Shown here piece by piece: positions 35,014-45,151 of a stretch of DNA of 64,000 nucleotides (within the stretch, counting starts at the first letter, position 1; each line of letters begins with the position of its first letter). A program made the translations under genes and the position numbers. This DNA comes from Thermoprotei archaeon (GTDB taxonomy: Archaea > Thermoproteota > Thermoprotei_A > Sulfolobales > Acidilobaceae): NCBI GenBank assembly GCA_029335875.2, contig JARJMZ020000036.1, positions 1 to 64,000 of the forward strand. The letters run 5' to 3'. The notes under the pieces are model-generated. The model was not told where the DNA came from. It was given only the letters and a program-made list of their open reading frames with translations, and ran no database searches.

Positions 35014-36846
35014 TTATATGAACTTTTCTAGAAACGCTGCTATGTATGCTGCTTCCAGGGCTGCTATAGCCATGGGGGCTCCCAAGTGGCCGCTTCTAGT
35101 CTCAACCCTGAGATATACTGGGTGGCCTAGCATTCTCGCTTTTAAAGCGAACTTTATGGCGTGCGCCGGGTGCACTCTATCGTCGTGCAGCCCTGTGTAT
35201 ATGAGTGTGGGGGGCAGTTTCTTGTCAGCTCTTATATTATGATATGGGCTGTATGTTAGCATGTAATCCCTCATTTCAGGATCCTCCGGGTCCCCGTATT
35301 CGGGTATCCAGTATTTCCCCACGTATAGTTTATGGAATCTCATCATGTCGAGCACGGGATACCCTATTATGGCTGCGTCGAAAAGCTCAGGCCACTTAAC
35401 CAGGGTAGCCCCGACAGTTAAGCCCCCATTGCTTGCCCCGTAGGCCGCTACTTTAAGCCCCATACTCTTGAATAGCCTGGCAAAAGCCTCTAGGTCCCTG
35501 AAAGTGTTCCACTTGTTCTTCAACATTCCCATCCTATGCCACTCCTCCCCCTCCTCACGGCCTCCCCTAAGGTTAGCCACCACTATCACATATCCCATGT
35601 CAAGGAGGTGGTGGAAGCTAGCGAAATACTTGGGGGTCTGGTTAACACCGAAGCCCCCATAGCCATATATTATGACCCCCCTGGGGCTTAAGCCTTTAGA
35701 TAATAGGAAACCGTGCACTCTAACCCCGTCATGGCTCTGAACCCATATATCGCTCACCCTGACACCCTCGGCTTTAACCCCCTCATCGACAACCCTAACC
35801 TTACCATCGCTCCCTATGAGGTTCACACTGTACTGTACTGTGAACCCTGTAGTTAGAACCGCGAAAGAGCTATTGTAGCCGTCGACGTCTAATACTGTAT
35901 AGTAAGCTTCTGGGAGCTCTAAAACCTTCTCCCCCATGGTTTTAAGATCTAAAACTTTAACCCTATGCATATTCCCCACAGTCTCCGCTAGGAGCAGCTT
36001 ATCGCCCGAGAAGGCAACCTTATCTACAGGCTTGCCGAGCCTGAAAACGTTACCCCCAACCACGAGCTCGTCGGCTCCAGGCTTAAACCTGACATATACC
36101 GGGTTACCGCCACTCCACCCTACAGGGTCCGCCCTATAATCTCCAGCCTCTAGGAGCTCCTCCCGGCCACTCTTAAGGTCTAGCGTGTAGAGCCTAGTCT
36201 TAGACCACCCCCTATATACGGAGACTAGAGCTGACATTAAACCTGGGGACACTTTCATTGAAACACTCTCACCAGCACTAATAAAACCGTGACCCCAGAG
36301 AACCCTCTCAGAGCCCCCCTCTAAAACTACAACTCTATCAGTAGGGGTGGAGCCCCCATCCGGGGGAGGGCTCCCCCTATAACTCCTAACATATACTAGA
36401 GTATCCCCTACTAAAGCGAAATCTGACAGGATGCCTTCGAGAGAGTATAGCGTATCACCACTCCCAACATCAAATATTAAAACTTTACCCTCATCAGACC
36501 CCCTCAGAGACAGGTTAATAGCGACGAGCCTCAGAGAACCGTCTACCCTTTTAACCCACGTTATAATATGATCCTCGGGAGGCCTATATAATGTAACTGT
36601 TTCCCCACCATCCCATATTAACCTGACTTCATCCCTCAAACCCTTATAGAGAGCTACAACACCACCTTCAACTAACGCCACACTAGCAACCCTAGGGTGT
36701 TCAACGTGTTTTATCAACTTATCATAATGGCGTTTCACACTCTCACCTACAACTTCATCCAGCTCCCTACTAAAAAAATCTATAGCCTCCCTTACAGGGG
36801 TTAGAGATAAGTCTTCATAACAGACTAGAGGATCTAACGTAAGCAC
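35014..36846 (-). CDS. Prolyl oligopeptidase-family serine peptidase
   Basis: The 610-residue protein has an N-terminal beta-propeller-like half and a C-terminal alpha/beta hydrolase. Nucleophile Ser is in YGASNGGLTVGA near residue 474, Asp in GLHDDRVHPAHA and His in TRSGHLGAP. No signal peptide is visible, so it is probably cytosolic and cleaves short peptides. The start is GTG at 36846. Confidence 0.92.
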   Translation of the reverse strand: MLTLDPLVCYEDLSLTPVREAIDFFSRELDEVVGESVKRHYDKLIKHVEHPRVASVALVEGGVVALYKGLRDEVRLIWDGGETVTLYRPPEDHIITWVKRVDGSLRLVAINLSLRGSDEGKVLIFDVGSGDTLYSLEGILSDFALVGDTLVYVRSYRGSPPPDGGSTPTDRVVVLEGGSERVLWGHGFISAGESVSMKVSPGLMSALVSVYRGWSKTRLYTLDLKSGREELLEAGDYRADPVGWSGGNPVYVRFKPGADELVVGGNVFRLGKPVDKVAFSGDKLLLAETVGNMHRVKVLDLKTMGEKVLELPEAYYTVLDVDGYNSSFAVLTTGFTVQYSVNLIGSDGKVRVVDEGVKAEGVRVSDIWVQSHDGVRVHGFLLSKGLSPRGVIIYGYGGFGVNQTPKYFASFHHLLDMGYVIVVANLRGGREEGEEWHRMGMLKNKWNTFRDLEAFARLFKSMGLKVAAYGASNGGLTVGATLVKWPELFDAAIIGYPVLDMMRFHKLYVGKYWIPEYGDPEDPEMRDYMLTYSPYHNIRADKKLPPTLIYTGLHDDRVHPAHAIKFALKARMLGHPVYLRVETRSGHLGAPMAIAALEAAYIAAFLEKFI

Positions 36847-37021
36847 CCCGGACGCCCTCCATATCTCTAAAGGAAAAGCAACACCTTAAAATTTCAGAGA
36901 AAGCCCCAACATCAACACATGGATAGAGGCTATATAAAGGAAATTCCAAGACCATCCCACCTGCAAGTTTAAAGCCGGTAGACGGTATCTGGCGATACTA
37001 ACTACTATGAGTCAGACACCG

Positions 37022-39004
37022 TTAAAGGTATGTGTTAAGTGTGTAGAATATGAGCCTGGCTAAAGCAAGCTTAACCTGTAGTTTATCTGCGCTTCTCGCG
37101 TGTTGAGCTAAAATCTCGATCATGCGGCCTAACTCTACATGTCCCGAAGATTTTAAACTATCTGCTAGGATGGTTAAATGCCCCGCTATTCTCTTAAGCT
37201 CGTCTCTACGGTTTATTGAGAGGCCAGTATTAAGCATTATATCAGCTATTAGGGATAGAGGTGAGTGTGCTTCCTCAGATTCAGGGATAAGCCTAAGCTC
37301 TTCTATGAGGCTCTTATTATCGCCTTTAACTATATAGTTTAAAGCTTTAACCAAGCTAGCTGGAGATCCTTGGCCCATAACGCCCCCTATCACCCTCTCA
37401 TCTATAGGTCCTTTAACAGCTATCTTAGTGAGAAGTTTTACAAGTTTAACCCTATAATCGCTATCTTCAAGGGGCTCCTCAGCTATTAAAAGAACGTCTT
37501 TCAAACCTCCCTTCATAAACTTTAAAGTGTAATCGATAAACCTTGCATCATCAAATCCAACAAGACCTCTCTCAATAGCCTTTCTTAGGGCGTTTTCAGC
37601 CTTAACAGATAAAGGTTCTTTAGAGCTTATGAAAGAAGCTGCTATAGCCAGCATTACGTAGGAACCCGAGTCTAAACCCCTTTCACTCACCTCAGCCAGT
37701 GTTCTGGCAGCCTCCCTCCATTGGCCTAGGAGGGCGCTTTTATAAGCTAGTAGAGTTGCATATGCTGTTTCAGCTTTAAGCCTAACGTTCAGCCTCTTCT
37801 CTTCCCATACGAGTTTTTCAAGCTCAGATATTACTGTTTCAGCCTCTTCCATCATTCTTTGAGCTAGCAACCTTGAACCCAGTGTTTTCAAGAGCTCCAC
37901 ATAATCCCCGGCGTCGTCGAGATGGGAAGAGCTTCTTTTAGCTTCACCTACTATCCTAAATACGTCGATAGGGGTTAGCTGATACTGGGGGGGCATGTTG
38001 ATAACAGCTTCTTTTAACATAACTATATGATTAGAGTGGTCTCCAAGTTTTGAAGCTATTGATGAAGCTTCAACGGCAACATTAAACTTAACATGTTGAT
38101 CGCTAATTTGCCTAAGAACTTCGCGAGCCGAATTTAAAGCTTCAACACCATAACTCGGGTCACCAGTAAACCTATATAGTAGTGATGTGTGGGAGAATTT
38201 AAAAATAGGGTTTAACTCGTAGTTGAGAGCTTTTGATAGGATATTAACAACTTTCTCTTTACCTAGAAATCTAACCATGAAAGGTTGAAGCCAGAGGAAA
38301 TCCCCTGGGACTCTGAAGCCGTACTCATCTTCAACCAGCCACCAGCATTCGCCGCATAACATCTCCTGGAAATCTTTAGGGATAAAACCTAAAACTGTGT
38401 GAGCTGCTAGTTTCTCGAATAGGGCAGAGCCCAGAAAGTTTTCTGCCTCAGAAAGCCAAGAGGGTTTTTCAGGGGTTTTCTCTAGGTCCTTCATAGTTAA
38501 AGCTCGCCCTATCAACTCGTTTTCCATTATAAACCTGCAGACGTCCCCGGGCATCCCTCCAGTTCTAGTTAAAAGCTCCTCTATAATGAGGGGGCTTGTT
38601 ATGATCGTGTTGAAAGATTTAACATAGTCCTCCAGCTCTCTGCGAGACAGAGGCTTCAAAACCACTAGTTTAACGTCTCTGGGAGCTTGGATTGACGCTT
38701 TAATAATATCTATTAAACCGCCAGAACCCCCTGCAAGTATTTTACCGCATATCCTTGTAAGTTCTAGAGCCTCCCAAACGCTTACATCTGCTACCACATA
38801 AGCTTCACTACATTTCTTTAGAGCATCATTGTGGTTGTGGAGGAGTTCCACTTTTCTATTTGAAAGTTTTATGGCCCTCTCTAGGGCTGATGAAACCCCT
38901 GAACCTTTAACTCCTAAAACCAACGCTTTAGCTTCAGACTCGACTATAGACTTGAGCTCGTAGTCTTCAACTCTAGGATATATGTAGCCGCATTTAAAAC
39001 TCAA
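37022..39004 (-). CDS. Large ATPase-like solenoid protein of the respiratory operon (unknown function)
   Basis: The 660-residue protein has an N-terminal P-loop-like segment at 31-39 (GVKGSGVSS) that lacks the usual Lys before Ser. The region up to about 190, containing SRRELEDYV and TGGMPGDV, resembles archaeal/STAND-type ATPase domains. The rest is a helical repeat array, probably TPR-like, with no cysteine motifs. It ends the operon and overlaps the polyferredoxin gene by 4 bases. A maturation, scaffold or signalling role for the molybdoenzyme is possible. I do not recognise the family, and function is unknown. Confidence 0.7.
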   Translation of the reverse strand: MSFKCGYIYPRVEDYELKSIVESEAKALVLGVKGSGVSSALERAIKLSNRKVELLHNHNDALKKCSEAYVVADVSVWEALELTRICGKILAGGSGGLIDIIKASIQAPRDVKLVVLKPLSRRELEDYVKSFNTIITSPLIIEELLTRTGGMPGDVCRFIMENELIGRALTMKDLEKTPEKPSWLSEAENFLGSALFEKLAAHTVLGFIPKDFQEMLCGECWWLVEDEYGFRVPGDFLWLQPFMVRFLGKEKVVNILSKALNYELNPIFKFSHTSLLYRFTGDPSYGVEALNSAREVLRQISDQHVKFNVAVEASSIASKLGDHSNHIVMLKEAVINMPPQYQLTPIDVFRIVGEAKRSSSHLDDAGDYVELLKTLGSRLLAQRMMEEAETVISELEKLVWEEKRLNVRLKAETAYATLLAYKSALLGQWREAARTLAEVSERGLDSGSYVMLAIAASFISSKEPLSVKAENALRKAIERGLVGFDDARFIDYTLKFMKGGLKDVLLIAEEPLEDSDYRVKLVKLLTKIAVKGPIDERVIGGVMGQGSPASLVKALNYIVKGDNKSLIEELRLIPESEEAHSPLSLIADIMLNTGLSINRRDELKRIAGHLTILADSLKSSGHVELGRMIEILAQHARSADKLQVKLALARLIFYTLNTYL

Positions 39005-40050
39005 ACGTTATCCCTCAACTTATCAATTATTCTCTTAGCGTATTCTTTGCATTCTTTACTTGAACCTTTATATACGTCTCTCACTATCTCATCTATGACG
39101 GAGCATTGGGGGCACTCTTTTAGGGTGGCTGGATATGTGAATCCGCATTTGGGACATTCTACCATTGACTTAACATATTCTAATATGGGGCCTGAAGCCC
39201 CCTCGCTCATGGTCATAGCCTTTTCGGGGCACATGTTAACGCATATGTTGCAGGAGACGCAGGCTCTTGTGTCTATCTTGAGTATTCCAGCTGGGTTGTA
39301 GTATATAGCCCCCACGGGGCATACTCCGGAGCATACTCCACAGAAAATACATTTATCATAGTCTACCTCGGGATATACAGTGTTAACCTTAAGCCCCAGT
39401 TTTGAAGCTGCCTCCCAAGCCTTAACTTTGAGAGTGCTTGAACCACGTTCAGGCCTCCCCAAATCTTCCACTATAACCCTCCCAGCTACCTTCTCGAGAC
39501 TCCAAGCTATTGCTGGAGCCGAGAAACTCAAACCTACTAGTAAACCTCTAGCTATCATAGACCTTAAAGTCTCTCTCACCACAAGCCTTGGAGGCTCTTC
39601 CGCTGAGCCTTTAAGAACTTTAACCCTCCCAGCTAGGAGACTTTCAGCTTTCAAAGCCTCAACTAAACCCACACCCTTAATCTTGCAACCATCACATCTC
39701 CCATCAACAACAACATCCTTAAACTTAGACGCTAGAATAATATAGTGATTCAAGTTCAAAGAGTTAATACAAAGGCTCAAATAACCCCCGCCTGAAGCCC
39801 TACACGTAACCTTTATACTCTCACCTTCAGGAAGAGAATAGATGAGATCATCAACACCTAAATCGAAAACACTCACAGGGCATACTGAGGCGCAAGCCCC
39901 ACAAAGAACGCAGAGATCCTCTTTAACCTCAACATCCCTACCTTTAACCGAAACTGCCCCAGCAGGACAAGAGGTTTCACACAGGTTACAGTTTGAACCT
40001 TTAAACCACCTCCTAACACACCTACCAGGCTTAACCCTAAGCCTCAACAT
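39001..40050 (-). CDS. Polyferredoxin with a C-terminal zinc-ribbon-like tail
   Basis: The ATG at 40050 (349 residues) is preferred over the longer frame to 40083, which runs further into the TorD gene. Sites are CNLCETSCP, CVLCGACASVCP, CIFCGVCSGVCP and CVSCNICVNMCP, with a CDGCK pair in the central part. The last 60 residues hold CPKCGFTYPATLKECPQC, a zinc-ribbon pattern. No signal peptide or membrane helix is evident, so it is a cytosolic electron carrier or assembly factor for the neighbouring molybdoenzyme. Confidence 0.85.
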   Translation of the reverse strand: MLRLRVKPGRCVRRWFKGSNCNLCETSCPAGAVSVKGRDVEVKEDLCVLCGACASVCPVSVFDLGVDDLIYSLPEGESIKVTCRASGGGYLSLCINSLNLNHYIILASKFKDVVVDGRCDGCKIKGVGLVEALKAESLLAGRVKVLKGSAEEPPRLVVRETLRSMIARGLLVGLSFSAPAIAWSLEKVAGRVIVEDLGRPERGSSTLKVKAWEAASKLGLKVNTVYPEVDYDKCIFCGVCSGVCPVGAIYYNPAGILKIDTRACVSCNICVNMCPEKAMTMSEGASGPILEYVKSMVECPKCGFTYPATLKECPQCSVIDEIVRDVYKGSSKECKEYAKRIIDKLRDNV

Positions 40051-40636
40051 AACCACCAAACTTGAGGTGAACGTAATCCTCAAGAATGAAATGAGCTATA
40101 AGAAGCCCCAGCCCCCTATAGAACTCTGTAGAAGCGTTCCAGGCTATAGCTAAACCTGCAAGAGGCCCCCACCTAGCAAGGTGCTCCTCGAGAAACTTCA
40201 ACTGCAAATCCCTCTTCCCAAGCCTTATAAGTTCAGCCATAAAAGCGGATTCTATACCTAAATGGTCGAAACACCTAACCCTCGCACTAGCCAAGTCGGG
40301 CTCATAGCCTAGGCGGGCGTAAAACCTCTTAACTTCAACAGAGAGATCTGTGCATAAGAGGCCTGTAGGATCTCTAAATACGCTCTCATACAAGTGGACG
40401 TTTAATATGAAAGTCCTGGTAAAATCCACTTTAAGACTTATGTAATGCTCTTCACCATAGTTGAGAGCCTCCGCTAAATCGTGAAACCCTGAATCCTCAA
40501 ATATCCTCCTAACTTTAACAATATCCTCAGGGCTCAGCTCAGTAGTGAGGAGGAAAGATATGAGACTGTACACGCCCCCCCTCCACTGATCTTTATCGGA
40601 TGTGGCTGAAGAAAAGCTCAATAAACTAACCTCCAC
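40037..40636 (-). CDS. torD: TorD/DmsD-family molybdoenzyme chaperone
   Basis: The 199-residue all-helical protein has the family pattern VDFTRTFILN...YESVFRDPTG near residues 70-90 and CFDHLGIESAFMAELIRLG near residue 130. Such chaperones hold the catalytic subunit until its cofactor is loaded and guard the Tat signal. This fits the Tat-tagged subunit at 41486-45151 in the same operon. It overlaps the genes on both sides. Confidence 0.88.
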   Translation of the reverse strand: MEVSLLSFSSATSDKDQWRGGVYSLISFLLTTELSPEDIVKVRRIFEDSGFHDLAEALNYGEEHYISLKVDFTRTFILNVHLYESVFRDPTGLLCTDLSVEVKRFYARLGYEPDLASARVRCFDHLGIESAFMAELIRLGKRDLQLKFLEEHLARWGPLAGLAIAWNASTEFYRGLGLLIAHFILEDYVHLKFGGYVEA

Positions 40637-41060
40637 TTTTCTCAGAGGGCTCGTATTCTACAGAGTATTTCGGGGTAGACTCGTTAGTATAAGGCGTATA
40701 AGGTGTTTCAATGGTATATCCACCTGTCCACCCCACAGGATTCTCTAGAGGCCTAGCAGAGGCCTCGGGAGGCCCGTGCCCAGCTATTATGGTCAGATAA
40801 GTAGAGGCGATAAGGACAATTAGAAATACAGTTAGAACAGCCAATGGTAACACACTAGGCTTCCTAACAATTCTCATACCACCTACGGGGCATGCTGCCA
40901 CACATAAGCCACATGCAGTACACAGCCTCTGATTAATCTTAGGGACGCTCTTAGGAGTCCACGCTATTATACCTTCAGGGCACGCCAAAGAACATTTACC
41001 ACATTTAATACATAAACCAGGATCTATCTCAGCAACGCTCCTATACATTAGACTACTCAA
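40626..41060 (-). CDS. Membrane-anchored 2x(4Fe-4S) ferredoxin
   Basis: The 144-residue protein starts with two regular cluster motifs, CIKCGKCSLACPEG and CTACGLCVAACPVGG. A single membrane helix follows (about 70-92), then a polar tail rich in Pro, Thr and Glu. It could carry electrons between the polyferredoxin or quinone pool and the enzyme. The start is TTG at 41060 or ATG at 41048. Confidence 0.82.
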   Translation of the reverse strand: MSSLMYRSVAEIDPGLCIKCGKCSLACPEGIIAWTPKSVPKINQRLCTACGLCVAACPVGGMRIVRKPSVLPLAVLTVFLIVLIASTYLTIIAGHGPPEASARPLENPVGWTGGYTIETPYTPYTNESTPKYSVEYEPSEKSGG

Positions 41061-41128
41061 GCCCTAACCCCCCATATTAATAAAGAAAAGAAAATAAAAA
41101 CCTATATTTTTTAGGAGGCGCGTGTAGT

Positions 41129-41479
41129 TTATGGAAGCTCTCTTGGATCGGGTATTTTGTCGGGCCACCTATATGCTTCCTTGACTGGTTTTCCTCCTAT
41201 GCCCCCTCCGAAGAAGAATGCCCTCCTAAACTTTATTTCTCCGAATTTCTTCCCGACGAGCTCTCCTCTAATTAAGCTTATTACTCTTGGAAACTCTATA
41301 TCTACACCCCACCGCCCTCTCCAAACACCGTATATGCGTCTCGCCAGCTCCCCTCTGCTTCCATGGGTTAATAGTTTGAAGAAGAATTCGAAAGCGTTTT
41401 TAGCCGCTTCATAGTTGAATGTTATCTCTCCATACTCTTCCGGTCTAGCTTTCTCTATTTTAACTTTGAAGTGCCACAT
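41129..41479 (-). CDS. Small operon protein of unknown function
   Basis: This 116-residue basic and aromatic-rich protein follows the catalytic subunit by 6 bases. It has RRIYGVWRGRWGVD, FRRAFFFGGGIGGKP and no cysteine, signal peptide or membrane helix. Its position between catalytic subunit and chaperone suggests a small subunit or maturation factor. I do not recognise it. Confidence 0.7.
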   Translation of the reverse strand: MWHFKVKIEKARPEEYGEITFNYEAAKNAFEFFFKLLTHGSRGELARRIYGVWRGRWGVDIEFPRVISLIRGELVGKKFGEIKFRRAFFFGGGIGGKPVKEAYRWPDKIPDPRELP

Positions 41480-41485
41480 GTTAGA

Positions 41486-44400
41486 CTAGCTTATTGGGTC
41501 GTTTGTTTGGGGCAGTATGAAGTCGTAGGTTACCCCGGTCTCCTTCCACCAGACGTATTTGCCTTGACTCCAGAATGGGGCTTTTCTATCCCTATAGAGG
41601 CTTGTCATCCAGTGGGTGTTTATCTCCGACTCTGTCATGGGCCTCGCATGCTCTACTATCTTACCTTTCATCTCCCTCCACTCTCTATGTAGGGTCTTGT
41701 CTCTAACAGCTTCATCGATCCGTTTACCGTCTATCGTGAACTCGTACTTAGAGAATATTACTGATACTGGAGCTATGCCATATTCCTTACCTGTCTTTTC
41801 ATCTTTAACCTTGAGCTTCTCATAGTTCCACCATGAAGGCCTCCACCTATACTGCCCATGCAGCATTATGCAGACTCCTTCCCTAACCCTATTAGTTACC
41901 CACACTTTAGTCACGAAACTACTAACTTCTAGGTCGTTGAGAGGCTGTACTAGAACTCTTACCCTAACCGTGTCACCGGTTTTTAATCCAATCTTCTCAG
42001 CATCTATAGGGTTAACCCACAAGTATAGAGCTGGCCATAGTTCGAAGTTGAACCAGGTATACTGAGACCTTGTATTCTCGCTAGAATAAAGGAACCTACT
42101 GTTGGCTACATGTAATAGTTCTCCTTTACCCGGATCTATGCCCGTAGTTAGCCCAGGTATTCTAGCCCAGAAGTTCATCAGCGGTATCACATAGTGCATC
42201 TTATCTTTCACTAGCAGCCTAACAGCTTCAACATCGCCAGCCATAGCCCTAGTTAACAGGTCTTCCTTGGGGAATATAGGTATTGAAAGTTCCATAAGCT
42301 CCTGTTCTCTCATTGGAAGCGATATGAACTCCAGCTTCTTACTCCAAGTTGCCTGGCCAGCGTAAACCTTGCCTCCAGGATATTCTTGAACGCCGACAAC
42401 AGCTCCTTTACCATCATAAGCTATCCTAGTTACAGCGTCTACCCTGGCAACTTTATCTGGGGGAACGGCTAGTTCATATGTCTTCTCCTTGTATACATCT
42501 GTCTTCTCAATCCAGAACTGGTGGAGTTCTAAGTACTCTACAGGTTCTAGCCCTAACTCTTTAGCCTTCTCAGGTAGCTTGGGCACTTCGCCGCGGTATG
42601 ATGCCCAGTTATACCAGTCTTGTATGGTTATTAGAAGCTCTTTTCTTATAGAGTCTTTCCACATGTCATACGATATTTCACCCTTATATATCTTCTCTAC
42701 AAGCTTTTCTGCTAAAGTCTCCACAGGTATTCCCGTCTTAGCAGCATATCTCTTAGCCTTCTCTGAGTCAATAAGGAATTCTAGCCTGTCAGCTACACTC
42801 ACGACAGTAACCTTCCGACCTAAATATTCTATTGTTCTATCTTTTACCAGCTCCTCTAAAGGTACACCTTCCCTCCTAGCCCTCTCAACAACCTTGAAAA
42901 TAGCCCTCCAGAGAACTTCCAGGGTCCATTCCTGATAGGATACTACGTCTCCCAAACCTATTTCCTGGTGAGCTTCTAGAGTGGTTCTATGGGGGTCTTT
43001 CGGCTTCCACCTCTTAGCCCTAGTCAAATATAGGTAGTATGATGGCCACCTTACAGATACCCACGCGTCCGGAGCATATATGCCGGGCGCTGCAGGCTGA
43101 CCCTCATGTCTCTCATGGAAGAAGCCTTCAGGTATCACGAGATCTGAGAAGAACGCTGTCTCATTCCAGAAAGGCGTCATGTGTACGACCAGCTCTATCT
43201 TATCCGTGTCACTTAAGAGTCTAGCCCACAATATTCCAGCTTGGTAAGCGGCGAGGGGGTTAACAACCCTGCTCACATGCACGTATAACTTATCTGGTAT
43301 GGCGAAACCCAAACGCCTCCAATAACTCTTCCACTCTTCATCGTAGAATTTGAACACTGAAGTGTTAGTGGGGTCATAGTGGCTGAAAGCCTGCTCTTCA
43401 GAGCTCCAGACAAGCTCGTTCCATATAGGCGGGGGTTTCAACACCTTTTTCTTTACATCAGCTGCTAAACTACCTTTCCATCCGTGGTATGAAAGCATAA
43501 GGTCGTGCCATTTAGCTTGCCCAGTCCCCCCTATAGTTCCATATGCTCCCGTTAAAGCTACTACTGCTAGGAATGCCGCTCTCATAGCCATCCAGCCGCC
43601 ATGGGTTTGACTTACGCCTCTCCACTGGTGGAAGCTTATCGCGGTCCCAGCCCTCGCTATCTCCCTAGCTATGGCTCTTATCAGCTCAGCGCCTTTCCTA
43701 ACCTCATCCTCGGTTATGGGGCTTGGCGGCAGCGTCCTAGCGTTAACCCTAGTTACTCTAGCGGCATATTCTGGGGTGAAGTTGCTCAAATACTCTTTTA
43801 GGAAAGTCTTAAACCATTCGAAAGCCTTATCCCACTTATCCTCGCATATAGCCCTCCCAACGCTCCAAGCGTCCTCCTCAGGTTTAGGCACACAGTATAT
43901 ATCTTCAGGTGGAGGGGTCTTAATATACCCCCTATCGAGTAGGAACTTAATGACTCCGTCTTTATCGAGAACTAGCCAATACCAGTTCCACCATCTCTTT
44001 ATGAAATCCCAGTTAGCGGCGCCTAGCTCGTTGACGAGGACGTTAGCTACAGCTAGGAAAAGTATAGCCTCAGTACCCGGCCATGGCGACACCCAATAGT
44101 CTGCGTGTAAATCTGTATGGAAATATTTCTCTCTTACAGATATTACTTTAGCCCCCTTAAACTTAGCTATAGTCGCTCTAGGACCGTGGCTCATGAGATA
44201 GTGGCCTGTATCCCCCAGTATGCCTTTATCCACTAATACCATAAGTTTCGCGTTGAAATAGTCGGGGCTATTTCTATCCATATCAGTCCAGGAGGCGTTG
44301 CCAAGCCTAGCGCCCGCGCTGCATAGGTTGGTGTGGCTCATGAAGGCGTGCATCTGCTCCCAAGGTTTAAGCCAGCCTCCATGTGTAGCCCATCCTATCT

Positions 44401-45151
44401 GTAAAGGCCTACCCTCCATCCAATATAGTGTCCCAGAGGCTGCAGGGTCTTTCTTGACAAGCCAGTCGTAAAGGCCTTTAGCCCAATATTCAGAGGCTAT
44501 ATCGAGGGACTCTTCATAAGTTATCCTAACCCAGTTATCGTCCCCCCTGACCCCAACCCTCCTTCCAGTTTTAGGATCTATCTTTGATAGTATGAAGGTC
44601 ACCCTATCAGGGACGGAAGCTGCCTGAGCTACACCTTGACCTTTAACACATAGACCCCAATTGTTTTTAGCGAACGGGTTTACCATAACTTTCCTCGCAA
44701 GATTAGTATCCTTATCTATCCAAACTATGTAGTGGCATGACACCTCGCAATATCCGCAGACGCCTCCCGTAGCTATGAAATATTTCCTAACCATAGGCTT
44801 AGGCCACGCTTCACCATCATACTCACTCCAGTCTAGCCAGTTCTCAAACCAGTGTAGCTCGTACTCCTTAACACCTTCAGGGGTTGATAGGGTCATAGTG
44901 TTACCCACTTTAATAACCCTGCCCGGCGGGGGTACCCTGAGCAGTTCGGGGAAACCTTTATACCTGCCAGTTTCACCTTTAACCCACACTTTAGCCTCTT
45001 CAACTTCCTTAAGAACCTCAGCTGAAGCCCTAAGACCTTTAGCAGCTATGCCCAGAGCTGTTGCAGCTAGGCCTAGTTTTATGAACTGCCTCCTAGTAAT
45101 CTTTAAGCCTTCACTATCCCCACTTTTCTCGCTAACAACCAGCATGCTCAC
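41486..45151 (-). CDS. Molybdopterin oxidoreductase, large catalytic subunit (TtrA-like clade)
   Basis: The 1221-residue protein is long for the DMSO reductase superfamily. RRQFIK at 20-25 begins a Tat signal. Cys132, 135, 139 and 168 bind the N-terminal 4Fe-4S cluster. Cys277 in HTNLCSAGARLG is the probable molybdenum ligand. It forms the core of a three-subunit complex with the FeS and cytochrome b proteins next door. Length and the TNLC-type ligand recall tetrathionate and related reductases, but the electron acceptor or donor is not readable. The GTG at 45151 overlaps the cytochrome b stop by 4 bases. Confidence 0.9.
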   Translation of the reverse strand: MSMLVVSEKSGDSEGLKITRRQFIKLGLAATALGIAAKGLRASAEVLKEVEEAKVWVKGETGRYKGFPELLRVPPPGRVIKVGNTMTLSTPEGVKEYELHWFENWLDWSEYDGEAWPKPMVRKYFIATGGVCGYCEVSCHYIVWIDKDTNLARKVMVNPFAKNNWGLCVKGQGVAQAASVPDRVTFILSKIDPKTGRRVGVRGDDNWVRITYEESLDIASEYWAKGLYDWLVKKDPAASGTLYWMEGRPLQIGWATHGGWLKPWEQMHAFMSHTNLCSAGARLGNASWTDMDRNSPDYFNAKLMVLVDKGILGDTGHYLMSHGPRATIAKFKGAKVISVREKYFHTDLHADYWVSPWPGTEAILFLAVANVLVNELGAANWDFIKRWWNWYWLVLDKDGVIKFLLDRGYIKTPPPEDIYCVPKPEEDAWSVGRAICEDKWDKAFEWFKTFLKEYLSNFTPEYAARVTRVNARTLPPSPITEDEVRKGAELIRAIAREIARAGTAISFHQWRGVSQTHGGWMAMRAAFLAVVALTGAYGTIGGTGQAKWHDLMLSYHGWKGSLAADVKKKVLKPPPIWNELVWSSEEQAFSHYDPTNTSVFKFYDEEWKSYWRRLGFAIPDKLYVHVSRVVNPLAAYQAGILWARLLSDTDKIELVVHMTPFWNETAFFSDLVIPEGFFHERHEGQPAAPGIYAPDAWVSVRWPSYYLYLTRAKRWKPKDPHRTTLEAHQEIGLGDVVSYQEWTLEVLWRAIFKVVERARREGVPLEELVKDRTIEYLGRKVTVVSVADRLEFLIDSEKAKRYAAKTGIPVETLAEKLVEKIYKGEISYDMWKDSIRKELLITIQDWYNWASYRGEVPKLPEKAKELGLEPVEYLELHQFWIEKTDVYKEKTYELAVPPDKVARVDAVTRIAYDGKGAVVGVQEYPGGKVYAGQATWSKKLEFISLPMREQELMELSIPIFPKEDLLTRAMAGDVEAVRLLVKDKMHYVIPLMNFWARIPGLTTGIDPGKGELLHVANSRFLYSSENTRSQYTWFNFELWPALYLWVNPIDAEKIGLKTGDTVRVRVLVQPLNDLEVSSFVTKVWVTNRVREGVCIMLHGQYRWRPSWWNYEKLKVKDEKTGKEYGIAPVSVIFSKYEFTIDGKRIDEAVRDKTLHREWREMKGKIVEHARPMTESEINTHWMTSLYRDRKAPFWSQGKYVWWKETGVTYDFILPQTNDPIS

